23,233 nucleotides of DNA from a virus. Within the stretch, counting starts at the first letter, position 1. Every line of letters begins with the position of its first letter. The DNA lies in the IMG/VR virus record IMGVR_UViG_3300042010_000041, positions 1 to 23,233 of that record. One strand, 5' to 3'. A program made the position numbers and the translations under genes. The notes under the pieces were generated by a model, which saw only the letters and a list, made by a program, of their open reading frames with translations, did not search any database and was not told the DNA's origin. Positions 13,220 through 19,153 of the stretch are shown here, one piece after another.

Positions 13220-13464
13220 AAAAGTATTGCGGTGGATCTGTGTGTATGGGTCAAGGTCCTAGCGAGAAATGCGGAAACTTCTGGGGCACAAGTATGATTC
13301 AGTGCGCTAGTTGCAAGGCCTACGACTTGGCTAGGCTGGAAATGAAGGAGTTCCCGGATGATGAGCTGGACGAGCTAGATATCGCAACAATAATGCTCAG
13401 GAATCATGGCTATAACCATCTAGCGGACTCGGTTGCATTGGCCAAGAAAGCGCTTACGAAATAA
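13216..13464 (+). CDS. Cysteine-rich small protein, possible zinc finger (82 aa)
   Basis: Start at ATG 13216, overlapping the upstream stop (ATGA). N-terminus MKKYCGGSVCMGQGPSEKCG, then MIQCASCKAYDLARLEM. The CxxxxC ... C ... CxxC arrangement within about 40 residues could bind one zinc ion. An acidic segment, DDELDELDIA, and a basic helix finish the protein. The function is not known; such proteins may act as adaptors or small inhibitors. Confidence 0.72.
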   Translation: MKKYCGGSVCMGQGPSEKCGNFWGTSMIQCASCKAYDLARLEMKEFPDDELDELDIATIMLRNHGYNHLADSVALAKKALTK

Positions 13465-13480
13465 GCTTGACTCAAAACCA

Positions 13481-13509
13481 AAAGGCTCCTAATGTGAGCC
13501 TTTCTTTTT
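13481..13509 (+). terminator. Rho-independent terminator
   Basis: AAAGGCTC (13481-13488), loop CTAATGT, GAGCCTTT (13496-13503), then CTTTTT. It ends the co-transcribed block that finishes at 13464 and lies 10 bases before the next ribosome-binding site. Confidence 0.88.
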
Positions 13510-13529
13510 GGGTTATTTTTGGAGGGGTT

Positions 13530-13769
13530 GTGACTGACATTCTCAATATGGACATGATCAATTCGCTGCCTCAGCCTTTTTATGGCAGCGAGAACGGTAA
13601 AGACTGGTGGTGGCCGATTATGGATATCGATGTTGAAAGCGGAATTTGCCGAATCGATGTTTGCGGGAAATTGGAGGCCAAGTGGATAACTGACTTCCGG
13701 TACATCCGCGACGATGCGCAAACCATGCACGAACCTGATACCTTTTATCTCGACTACGAGGCCGAATGA
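13530..13769 (+). CDS. Hypothetical protein (79 aa)
   Basis: I place the start at GTG 13530, right after TTGGAGGGGT (13519-13528) and clear of the terminator; longer in-frame versions would read through that hairpin. The protein contains FYGSENGKDWWWPIMDIDVE and CRIDVCGKLEAKWITDF, a Trp- and Asp-rich small domain that I have seen in hypothetical phage proteins without a known function. The stop overlaps the next ATG. Confidence 0.68.
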   Translation: MTDILNMDMINSLPQPFYGSENGKDWWWPIMDIDVESGICRIDVCGKLEAKWITDFRYIRDDAQTMHEPDTFYLDYEAE

Positions 13770-14086
13770 TGACCATCTCAACCACAACCCTAAAAAACGC
13801 AGCAAGAGCGATTGAGCATGACCTGTGGACTGACTCGGATGGCGCGAACTACCTGGTTAAGGATGGGGCTATTCTGAGGCGGTGGGAGCCTGAGACGAGT
13901 TCGGCGGATTCGTTTGAGATTATGACGGCGCTTGAGATTGAAGTGAGCTACTGGCCTGGATTTGAAGAAGTTCGCGCTGAATACCATCTGGGATACGTGA
14001 CCATGCTGAATTACACGCATGACCGCAACGCCGACACTCGATGGGCAATCCTTTTGTGCGCTGAAAAAGTCGGGTCAGCCCTATGA
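13766..14086 (+). CDS. Hypothetical protein (106 aa)
   Basis: Begins MMTISTTTLKNAARAIEHDL, then GANYLVKDGAILRRWEP and VSYWPGFEEVRAEYHLGY. Soluble, with no recognised domain. The start overlaps the preceding stop (ATGA at 13766). Its own stop overlaps the ATG of a 26-codon hydrophobic mini-ORF at 14083. Confidence 0.68.
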   Translation: MMTISTTTLKNAARAIEHDLWTDSDGANYLVKDGAILRRWEPETSSADSFEIMTALEIEVSYWPGFEEVRAEYHLGYVTMLNYTHDRNADTRWAILLCAEKVGSAL

Positions 14087-14163
14087 TCGCCTTGACTTAC
14101 TTCATTCTCGTCTACACAATGCCTGCCGTTAAGGTGAAAATTAGTTATTGGAGGGGTGCATGA
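14083..14163 (+). CDS. Possible 26-aa hydrophobic peptide
   Basis: ATG overlaps the previous stop (ATGA), and the stop TGA overlaps the next ATG (14160). The peptide reads MIALTYFILVYTMPAVKVKI followed by SYWRGA, which could span or sit on a membrane. The same DNA also carries a promoter-like TTGACT-N17-CACAAT, so translation is uncertain. Confidence 0.3.
   Translation: MIALTYFILVYTMPAVKVKISYWRGA
14092..14120 (+). promoter_or_regulatory. Possible sigma-70 promoter before the Ead-like gene
   Basis: TTGACT (14092-14097), 17-base spacer, CACAAT (14115-14120). It would start a transcript about 33 bases before the ATG at 14160, which has its own strong ribosome-binding site. Confidence 0.4.
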
Positions 14164-14546
14164 AGGATTACAACGAGCTTAAAGCGCTGGCTGAGATGGC
14201 TTGTCCTGGGCCATGGATGCAAGAAAACGACGATTTGTATTTCAATGACGACGGATACACTAGGCACATGATGTTCACAGACTCAGGTCATGACGTGTGC
14301 GACGACGAGTGTTGCGACGACGGTCATCGAGATAACCTTAAATTCATTGCGGCCGCAAATCCTGCCGCTGTGCTGGCGCTGATCGCCGAAAACGAATTTC
14401 TGCGCGCCGATGCACGACGATTTAGATTCATAGTCGATTGCCCAATACGAGTGCATGTTGCCTTAAGCAGATTGGCTGACGGATCTGATGATTTCGATTT
14501 GGCAGCTGAGTGCGACCGGTTTAATAGTTCTCCGGAGAACCCTTAA
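14160..14546 (+). CDS. Ead/Ea22-like protein (128 aa)
   Basis: Start at ATG 14160 after TTGGAGGGGT (14148-14157). The N-terminus MKDYNELKALAEMACPGPWM and the later IAAANPAAVLALIAENEFLR are hallmarks of the Ead/Ea22 family, accessory proteins from the lambdoid early region with no settled biochemical role. Between them is a Cys/Asp-rich loop (DVCDDECCDDGH). The C-terminus ends NSSPENP, encoded by palindrome site 5. Confidence 0.75.
   Translation: MKDYNELKALAEMACPGPWMQENDDLYFNDDGYTRHMMFTDSGHDVCDDECCDDGHRDNLKFIAAANPAAVLALIAENEFLRADARRFRFIVDCPIRVHVALSRLADGSDDFDLAAECDRFNSSPENP
14527..14540. promoter_or_regulatory. Palindrome site 5 (exact GTTCTCCGGAGAAC)
   Basis: Exact copy at the end of the Ead-like gene, six bases before the next ATG (14546). 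Its GGAG (14534-14537) is the likely ribosome-binding site for that gene, as at site 1. Confidence 0.6.
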
Positions 14547-14695
14547 TGCCAGCGCTGAGATGCTTTTTCGGTGGACATAAATACACGAGAGTCTCAACAA
14601 AAGAGCTGACGTGGCAATATCTGGTGATTATTGGTATGTGCGAGCGCTGCGGACACTGCGCATTCACTGAGTGGCAGCCAAGGAGTAAGAGATGA
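14546..14695 (+). CDS. Small Cys/His protein (49 aa)
   Basis: ORF MPALRCFFGGHKYTRVSTKE, then a central beta-strand and MCERCGHCAFTEW near the end. C...H plus CxxCxxC could form a zinc site. Its start shares a base with the preceding stop and its stop overlaps the next ATG (ATGA at 14692-14695). Confidence 0.65.
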   Translation: MPALRCFFGGHKYTRVSTKELTWQYLVIIGMCERCGHCAFTEWQPRSKR

Positions 14696-14925
14696 CGACT
14701 CTGAGCATCCTAGGGCTCACTATGGAGGCCGATATCATCTACTCGCACACCGAGCCAGCCACACAGCACGCAAACGGCTACAGCGAGCTTGAGTGGACTC
14801 TCTCCAGCGGTGAAGACGAAATAGGCGAAACAATTTCGCGAAAAGGTCTTGACTTAATCTCGATCCAGTTCCAAATTGACATCGAACGCGCTATTTGGGC
14901 GCAGATAGAGGGAAGAAGGACATGA
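14692..14925 (+). CDS. Hypothetical protein (77 aa)
   Basis: Begins MTTLSILGLTMEADIIYSHT, with LEWTLSSGEDEIGETISRK and a C-terminal amphipathic helix (FQIDIERAIWAQIEGRR). No domain is recognised. It overlaps both neighbours by four bases. Confidence 0.68.
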   Translation: MTTLSILGLTMEADIIYSHTEPATQHANGYSELEWTLSSGEDEIGETISRKGLDLISIQFQIDIERAIWAQIEGRRT

Positions 14926-15149
14926 CCACTACAGTTAAAGAAGCTCGCATCGCACTCGAATCTGCACACGCAGCGTACGTTAAGGCCGATATCGAGCATC
15001 CGACAGCCATCAGTACCGCCAAAGAGCTGCTGAATAATGCGCGCCAGAACTACTGGAATGCGTGTGCCGCGCTCTGCACTAAACTCGAATTCTCGGTCGA
15101 CCTGGCTGATGTTCATGAGAATCTTATCGCGCAGGGGCTTTGGACATGA
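14922..15149 (+). CDS. Hypothetical helical protein (75 aa)
   Basis: Start at ATG 14922, overlapping the upstream stop. Two predicted helices: MTTTVKEARIALESAHAAYV and TAKELLNNARQNYWNACAAL, a helical-hairpin pattern. The tail ends NLIAQGLWT. Function unknown. Confidence 0.68.
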   Translation: MTTTVKEARIALESAHAAYVKADIEHPTAISTAKELLNNARQNYWNACAALCTKLEFSVDLADVHENLIAQGLWT

Positions 15150-15382
15150 GGGAGTTGCAGGCGAGTGGATTGGCTTTGATAATCGGAGCCGTGCGACTTC
15201 CGGAGACGATAGGAAAAATAGTTACGCTAATAGCAAGCTCGCATAGCTTGGAGGAGGCCTGCGATGTCTGGTATGTTGAGGGCATTGAGCCATGCTTATT
15301 TGTTCGCGCTCATCACCTACTCCCAATCAAACCAGAAGCCGACCCGCTCGACGTAACCCATAAGGAAGAACTGCATGCATGA
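15146..15382 (+). CDS. Hypothetical protein (78 aa)
   Basis: Start at ATG 15146, overlapping the previous stop (ATGA). Starts MRELQASGLALIIGAVRLPE, then VTLIASSHSLEEACDVWYVE and a HHLLPIKPEAD segment. It reads like a small beta-barrel (SH3-like) with hydrophobic strands. No name is supported. Confidence 0.65.
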   Translation: MRELQASGLALIIGAVRLPETIGKIVTLIASSHSLEEACDVWYVEGIEPCLFVRAHHLLPIKPEADPLDVTHKEELHA

Positions 15383-15563
15383 CCGAATCATCAAGGAAAT
15401 GAAGAATCGCGGCTGGAATATGAGTCTGATTGCCAGCCGCACAGGGATTAGCCAGAGCCGATTGGAGGATGGGAATCTAGGGGTTAGGGAGCAAAGGAAA
15501 TTGCAAGAGATTGCATACCTGGAAGCGCATATTGATGTTGATGAGCTGGAGGATGGGGAATGA
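15375..15563 (+). CDS. Small HTH-like protein (62 aa)
   Basis: MHDRIIKEMKNRGWNMSLIA followed by SRTGISQSRLEDGNLGVREQ resembles a short helix-turn-helix (GWNMSLIASRTGISQSRLED), like the N-terminal unit of XRE-type regulators. The acidic end is DVDELEDGE. It may bind DNA, but the protein is short and the match is by eye. The stop overlaps the next ATG. Confidence 0.6.
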   Translation: MHDRIIKEMKNRGWNMSLIASRTGISQSRLEDGNLGVREQRKLQEIAYLEAHIDVDELEDGE

Positions 15564-15712
15564 AATTTTTAGATGTCCTTGAAAGGATTCTTGTTGTGTT
15601 GTCAGGGATATGTGTTGGCTTTGCATATACTCCGGCAGCAGGTTTTGCTACTTTAATCGCGCTGGATACCTTGCTTGATATTCGACATGCTGTAGAGGGG
15701 AAGAAACAATGA
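15560..15712 (+). CDS. Small membrane protein (50 aa)
   Basis: MKFLDVLERILVVLSGICVG and FAYTPAAGFATLIALDTLLD form a likely membrane hairpin (two short hydrophobic segments), with a basic C-terminus. The start and stop overlap both neighbouring genes (ATGA junctions), which supports expression. Role unknown. Confidence 0.62.
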   Translation: MKFLDVLERILVVLSGICVGFAYTPAAGFATLIALDTLLDIRHAVEGKKQ

Positions 15713-16221
15713 AGTCAACAGAATTCCTACAGGCAGCAATCGACGTTCAGGCTGAGCGCGGGGTTACATACGACAAACCTACAGGCGAGCGCTCCATGGG
15801 TGCCACTGTAACGGCCTTCAACGCCATCACAGGGCGCGATATGTCCGAGGCTGAGGGATGGTTGCTGCTTCAGACTCTGAAGGACGTGCGGCAGTGGCAG
15901 AACCCTAGCAAGTATCACCATGACTCCGCACTTGACGGCGTGGCTTACTCGGCGCTTAAGGCTGAGGCGCTGAGTGAGGAGCAGGTATTAGATCCTTCAC
16001 ATGCAATTTCGGATTTGCCAGATGGTTATCACTGGGATGATGCGCCTGAAGACTTTGAGTGGATGGCAACCGATAGAGAAGGTGCTTTTTGGTTTCGGCA
16101 CGAGCCGGAAGTTGGAATCGCTGGAAAAACATGGGCGTGGCAAACGGCCGGCTGCAAAACTATTGATACAGATGAAAAGAAGATGGAAAAATACCAGCGC
16201 CCAACGAGCACAGCCCAATGA
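15709..16221 (+). CDS. DUF6378-like phage protein (170 aa)
   Basis: The N-terminal 90 residues match the pattern of DUF6378 proteins: an FLQAAIDVQAERGVTYDKP segment, GERSMGATVTAFNAITGRDM, EAEGWLLLQTLKDVRQWQ and SALDGVAYSALKAEA. The remaining part (about 100-170), with DGYHWDDAPEDFEWMATDRE, is a separate acidic, Trp-rich domain. The family is frequent in phages and its function is unknown. It overlaps the phosphoesterase gene at its stop. Confidence 0.78.
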   Translation: MKSTEFLQAAIDVQAERGVTYDKPTGERSMGATVTAFNAITGRDMSEAEGWLLLQTLKDVRQWQNPSKYHHDSALDGVAYSALKAEALSEEQVLDPSHAISDLPDGYHWDDAPEDFEWMATDREGAFWFRHEPEVGIAGKTWAWQTAGCKTIDTDEKKMEKYQRPTSTAQ

Positions 16222-17339
16222 CCGAATACAACGAGCAGCTAGTCAAGGAAGCGATTGCGTCAGGTCGCACAAATGGCGAGATGGCTACAGAGTTCGGCGT
16301 GAATGAGCGGACTATGCGGAGATGGAAGGCTAAGCTTGCAAGCGTTGGCTATGCACCTGAGGCAGACATGACTCGCCAATGCCCTGATGGGTTCCGCGTC
16401 AAAGGCGTATCTAGCCTTTACAACAAGGAAGGCGTTCTCTCTGCTCAGTGGGTGAAGACGACGACCGATGATGATCGTCGTCTTGCCTTGCTCATGGAGA
16501 CTGTCTCAACTCTCAAGGAAGAGATCCCGGCTATTCGCGCTGTAGTGCCGCCAGTAGCCAAGAACGCGAACCTGCTCAACGTCTACACGATCTCCGACTA
16601 CCACTTCGGAATGCTGGCATGGAAGCCTGAGACTGGTGACGACTGGGACACCGACATTGCCGAGCAGATGCTTATCAACTGGTTTGCGCAATCAATCCAC
16701 CAGGCACCTGACGCAGACTCTTGCGTATTCGCTCAGCTTGGCGACTTCATGCACTTTGACGGACTGGAGAGCATCACGCCGAGCAGCGGGCATAACCTGG
16801 ATGCAGATACACGCTTCAGTCGTTTGGTGCGCGTAGTGATCCGTACAGTGGCTCGTATCGTGGATATGCTGCTGGCTAAGTATCCGAAAGTGTTCATGCT
16901 CATGGCCGAGGGCAATCACGACCTTGCATCGTCTGTATGGCTGCGTGAGTTGTTCGCCGCTCGCTACATGGATGAGCCGCGTATCACCGTTGAAACACGG
17001 CCAGATCCCTACTACTGCTATGAACACGGCCTGACTAGTCTGTTCTGGCACCACTCCCACAAGCACCGGATGGCTGGCATCGATTCTGTATTCGTCGCCA
17101 AGTTCCGCGAAGTATTCGGGCGCACTCGTTTTTCGTACGCGCATACGGGTCACCTGCACCATCGCGACCTGAAGGAAACAAGCCTGATGATTGTTGAGCA
17201 GCACCGCACCTTGGCAGGCGCAGACGCATACGCTAGCCGGGGCGGGTGGATGTCTGGTCGCAGCTCCACTGTCATCACCTACCACAAGCAGTACGGCGAG
17301 GTTAGCCGCATCACTGTTTCGCCTGAGATGCTGCATTAA
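16218..17339 (+). CDS. HTH-fused calcineurin-like metallophosphoesterase (373 aa)
   Basis: Residues 1 to about 45 form a helix-turn-helix (TNGEMATEFGVNERTMRRWK). A linker follows, then a metallophosphoesterase domain from about residue 115 with all the metal-binding motifs: TISDYHFG, QLGDFMHFDG, AEGNHD, a His-rich FWHHSHKHR and a terminal GHLHH. The enzyme part should hydrolyse phosphodiesters or phosphomonoesters with two metal ions. The HTH suggests DNA is its target or that it is recruited to DNA, like a nuclease; this is inference. The ATG overlaps the DUF6378 gene stop. Confidence 0.87.
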   Translation: MTEYNEQLVKEAIASGRTNGEMATEFGVNERTMRRWKAKLASVGYAPEADMTRQCPDGFRVKGVSSLYNKEGVLSAQWVKTTTDDDRRLALLMETVSTLKEEIPAIRAVVPPVAKNANLLNVYTISDYHFGMLAWKPETGDDWDTDIAEQMLINWFAQSIHQAPDADSCVFAQLGDFMHFDGLESITPSSGHNLDADTRFSRLVRVVIRTVARIVDMLLAKYPKVFMLMAEGNHDLASSVWLRELFAARYMDEPRITVETRPDPYYCYEHGLTSLFWHHSHKHRMAGIDSVFVAKFREVFGRTRFSYAHTGHLHHRDLKETSLMIVEQHRTLAGADAYASRGGWMSGRSSTVITYHKQYGEVSRITVSPEMLH

Positions 17340-17351
17340 TGCAAATAGGTA

Positions 17352-17380
17352 TTGACCCGCTGAAAATGCGGGTCTATTCT
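17352..17380 (+). promoter_or_regulatory. Promoter with inverted-repeat spacer, copy A
   Basis: TTGACC (17352-17357), 17-base spacer, TATTCT (17375-17380). The inverted repeat GACCCGC-N7-GCGGGTC (17354-17374) fills the spacer and overlaps the -35. It drives the membrane protein at 17406, which has AGGAG upstream. Confidence 0.65.
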
Positions 17381-17405
17381 TCGCGGACACATAAAGGAGA
17401 TTCAC

Positions 17406-17774
17406 ATGAAAGCTGCTATTAACAATTTGGTTTGGTTGGCTCTATTTGCGGTAATGGTTGCCGCATCCTTATACCCTGCATTCTCTCGTGTTTCTCAGGC
17501 GGTTATCTGGCTGCTGAATACAGTGATTATCGTGTTTGCCCCACTTACTATTGTTGGCGCATTCATTGAAGAAAACAAAGAAAAGCTAGCGAATCTAGCA
17601 GGAAAGAAGACTGGCAAAATCCGAAAGACATTTGGCGCTATCAAATTTGCGTTGATGTTCTGTGCAATCTCCTATGCAGGGTTCACGGTAGCGGCTATTT
17701 TCTATTCTGTTGGTGCGTTATGCGTGCTTTTCGCTAAAGATGTAGCAGAAAAGCGGCTGAAAGAAATGGCATAA
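17406..17774 (+). CDS. Multi-pass membrane protein (122 aa)
   Basis: MKAAINNLVWLALFAVMVAA begins the first of about four hydrophobic segments. VIWLLNTVIIVFAPLTIVGA is the second. A polar lysine-rich loop (ENKEKLANLAGKKTGKIRK) separates these from two more C-terminal segments (IKFALMFCAISYAGFT and IFYSVGALCVLFA). It should sit in the inner membrane. The role is unknown; options include superinfection exclusion or host-membrane modulation. AGGAG sits before the ATG and promoter copy A lies directly upstream. Confidence 0.75.
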   Translation: MKAAINNLVWLALFAVMVAASLYPAFSRVSQAVIWLLNTVIIVFAPLTIVGAFIEENKEKLANLAGKKTGKIRKTFGAIKFALMFCAISYAGFTVAAIFYSVGALCVLFAKDVAEKRLKEMA

Positions 17775-17780
17775 ATGGAT

Positions 17781-17809
17781 TGACCGCGCTAACCACGCGG
17801 TCTAACCTT
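17781..17809 (+). promoter_or_regulatory. Promoter with inverted-repeat spacer, copy B
   Basis: TTGACC (17781-17786), 17-base spacer, TAACCT (17804-17809). Inverted repeat GACCGCG-CTAACCA-CGCGGTC (17783-17803). The -10 is weaker than in copy A, but spacing, repeat length and flanks (ATTGACC ... GGTCTA) are the same. Confidence 0.55.
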
Positions 17810-17837
17810 CACAAATACACACGAAGGAGGGCGCACC

Positions 17838-18005
17838 ATGTTTTATCTAGGCTTGTTCTTGATGGTTGTTGTGATGGTTGCACTGTTCGGATTCAGCTCG
17901 CTCCTGATCGGCGTCAGGGTCACGGCGATCATCTGGATTACCGCCTTTGTAGTCATGGCAGCGTTTGCTTTCGGGTTTTATCAATTGATGGGTGGGACGT
18001 TATGA
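17838..18005 (+). CDS. Small two-helix membrane protein (55 aa)
   Basis: MFYLGLFLMVVVMVALFGFS plus a second hydrophobic segment (TAIIWITAFVVMAAFAFGFY) indicates two membrane spans. A strong GAAGGAGG precedes the ATG at 17838, and promoter copy B lies upstream. Its stop overlaps the next ATG (18002). The reading frame is distinct from a longer frame that runs through the same DNA, which I reject as the start of the next gene. Confidence 0.68.
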   Translation: MFYLGLFLMVVVMVALFGFSSLLIGVRVTAIIWITAFVVMAAFAFGFYQLMGGTL

Positions 18006-18211
18006 AAAAGTATCCGTGGGAGCAAGAGACAGAGATCGACTGGGATGCCGAATGGCCCGAAATCGCCAATCAGTACGCAGATAGATACTATGACGCCACG
18101 AGCAAGCTAATCAGTCATTACTTCAGGGCTGAATATCTTAGGGCGTCCAGCATTGCCGGATGGTCTATGTCTGCGATTCTTTTCTTTTGCTTGGTGGTGA
18201 TATCTCAATGA
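18002..18211 (+). CDS. C-terminally membrane-anchored small protein (69 aa)
   Basis: Starts at ATG 18002 (MKKYPWEQETEIDWDAEWPE), overlapping the upstream stop. The N-terminal half is acidic and soluble. Residues about 48-66 (SIAGWSMSAILFFCLVVIS) form one C-terminal membrane segment, a tail-anchor layout. The stop overlaps the next ATG. Function unknown. Confidence 0.65.
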   Translation: MKKYPWEQETEIDWDAEWPEIANQYADRYYDATSKLISHYFRAEYLRASSIAGWSMSAILFFCLVVISQ

Positions 18212-18426
18212 TCAACGTAATCCCGCGCTGGACAAAAGGCGCACCATCCGCATTCAAGCCCGGCCAATTCATAGTCTACGAATCCGGCGAGTATGCGCTT
18301 GTAGGCAGCAATACGGCTATCACGTCAACGCAGAAGATCGCCAAGCATACGACGCTGATTGAGGGGCATGAGTTGGAGTGGTTGCAGTCGATGGCAAATG
18401 AACGCTCACTGGGAGTTCGGAAATGA
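18208..18426 (+). CDS. Hypothetical protein (72 aa)
   Basis: Start at ATG 18208, overlapping the upstream stop; longer versions in this frame would run inside the previous gene. Sequence: MINVIPRWTKGAPSAFKPGQ, FIVYESGEYALVGSNTAITS, then a helix ending LEWLQSMANERSLGVRK. A small beta-barrel-like fold is likely. No family is recognised. Confidence 0.65.
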   Translation: MINVIPRWTKGAPSAFKPGQFIVYESGEYALVGSNTAITSTQKIAKHTTLIEGHELEWLQSMANERSLGVRK

Positions 18427-18608
18427 CAACCTTAATCGCAATCTACATCCTGTACGGTGTATTCACCTTCTGGCCATTGGCTCTAGTTGACTGCGACTAC
18501 ACGAAGGGCAAGTGGTATGAGTGGTTGGCGGCGTGGGTCTTGTGGTCAGTATTGTGGCCAGTTCGCTACATCTCTGATGCTTGGTATTGGTGGAGGGCTA
18601 AGAAGTGA
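18423..18608 (+). CDS. Trp-rich membrane protein (61 aa)
   Basis: MTTLIAIYILYGVFTFWPLA is one membrane segment, and YEWLAAWVLWSVLWPVRYIS a second, with a DCDYTKGKW loop between. It ends in YWWRAKK. It is coupled to both neighbours by four-base overlaps. Role unknown. Confidence 0.65.
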   Translation: MTTLIAIYILYGVFTFWPLALVDCDYTKGKWYEWLAAWVLWSVLWPVRYISDAWYWWRAKK

Positions 18609-18799
18609 ATGATTGGATTAGCGTACACGACGAATTGCCAGAAGAAACACAGGCGTATGGGTGTACAACAGACCTTGTACACGTTAAGAGTTATCTATTT
18701 AATGGGCTTGCATATCTAGCCAGAACGACTACTGGCGATAGATGGTTCAGCGGAAACGGTAGTATTGAGCTTCACGGCGTAACGCACTGGAGATACTAA
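18605..18799 (+). CDS. DUF551-like small protein (64 aa)
   Basis: GTG start overlapping the upstream stop (GTGA at 18605-18608). N-terminal NDWISVHDELPEETQ and the closing VTHWRY match the ends of DUF551 proteins, which usually start with WISV.D.LPE and end with VTHW. The middle includes GDRWFSGNGSIELHG. DUF551 is a common phage/prophage family of unknown role. Confidence 0.65.
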   Translation: MNDWISVHDELPEETQAYGCTTDLVHVKSYLFNGLAYLARTTTGDRWFSGNGSIELHGVTHWRY

Positions 18800-19017
18800 T
18801 GACCACAATCAACGACCTAGACCAAATCAACACAATGGCGATGATGACCATGTGCGAGCTTGGGTATGCGCGGTATGAGCGGTTTCGTGCTGGACTAAAG
18901 ATGGATGATGAGGCTTGCGAGAAGCTGAGGCAGTTTATTCATTCCAACGCTGATCGCGAGCATGAGCTAGAACTACGAATTAAATGCGCACCGATGTACA
19001 AACCTATGGCATACTGA
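18799..19017 (+). CDS. Hypothetical protein (72 aa)
   Basis: Helical protein: MTTINDLDQINTMAMMTMCE, LGYARYERFRAGLKMDDEAC, and a C-terminal helix with NADREHELELRIK. It shares a base with the previous stop. It is the last gene before the gene-free stretch at 19018-19561. Confidence 0.65.
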   Translation: MTTINDLDQINTMAMMTMCELGYARYERFRAGLKMDDEACEKLRQFIHSNADREHELELRIKCAPMYKPMAY

Positions 19018-19057
19018 TTGCCAGCGGTGACTCCCCTCCCATCGCTGTTACACTTTT

Positions 19058-19091
19058 TGCCAGTCGTGAACCGTCCGACTGGCATTTTTTT
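19058..19091 (+). terminator. Strong rho-independent terminator after the accessory genes
   Basis: TGCCAGTCG (19058-19066), 9-base loop, CGACTGGCA (19076-19084), then seven T. It is the strongest-looking terminator in the window and separates early from late transcription. Confidence 0.92.
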
Positions 19092-19109
19092 GCGCGTTTT
19101 TACGCAAAA
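19088..19109 (+). repeat. AT-rich hairpin after the early terminator
   Basis: TTTTGCG (19088-19094) pairs with CGCAAAA (19103-19109) around an 8-base loop. It overlaps the T-run of the preceding terminator and could strengthen it on the opposite strand. Confidence 0.4.
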
Positions 19110-19138
19110 CAGGCAGAATATGTGCAGTTTTATGCATG

Positions 19139-19147
19139 TGGTATCAT
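19139..19147 (+). promoter_or_regulatory. Extended -10 promoter for the putative leader RNA
   Basis: TGGTATCAT, an extended -10 element without a clear -35. It sits between two terminators, so transcription from here would make an RNA of about 290 nt ending at 19444. Confidence 0.45.
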
Positions 19148-19153
19148 TCTCGC

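Noticed and set aside
13467-13529. Upstream TTG start for the protein at 13530
   Set aside because: It would translate through the terminator hairpin at 13481-13509. The ribosome-binding site TTGGAGGGGT fits the GTG at 13530.
17780-18001. Long N-terminal extension of the protein at 18002
   Set aside because: The region is better explained by promoter B and a two-helix membrane protein in another frame (17838-18005) with a strong ribosome-binding site.
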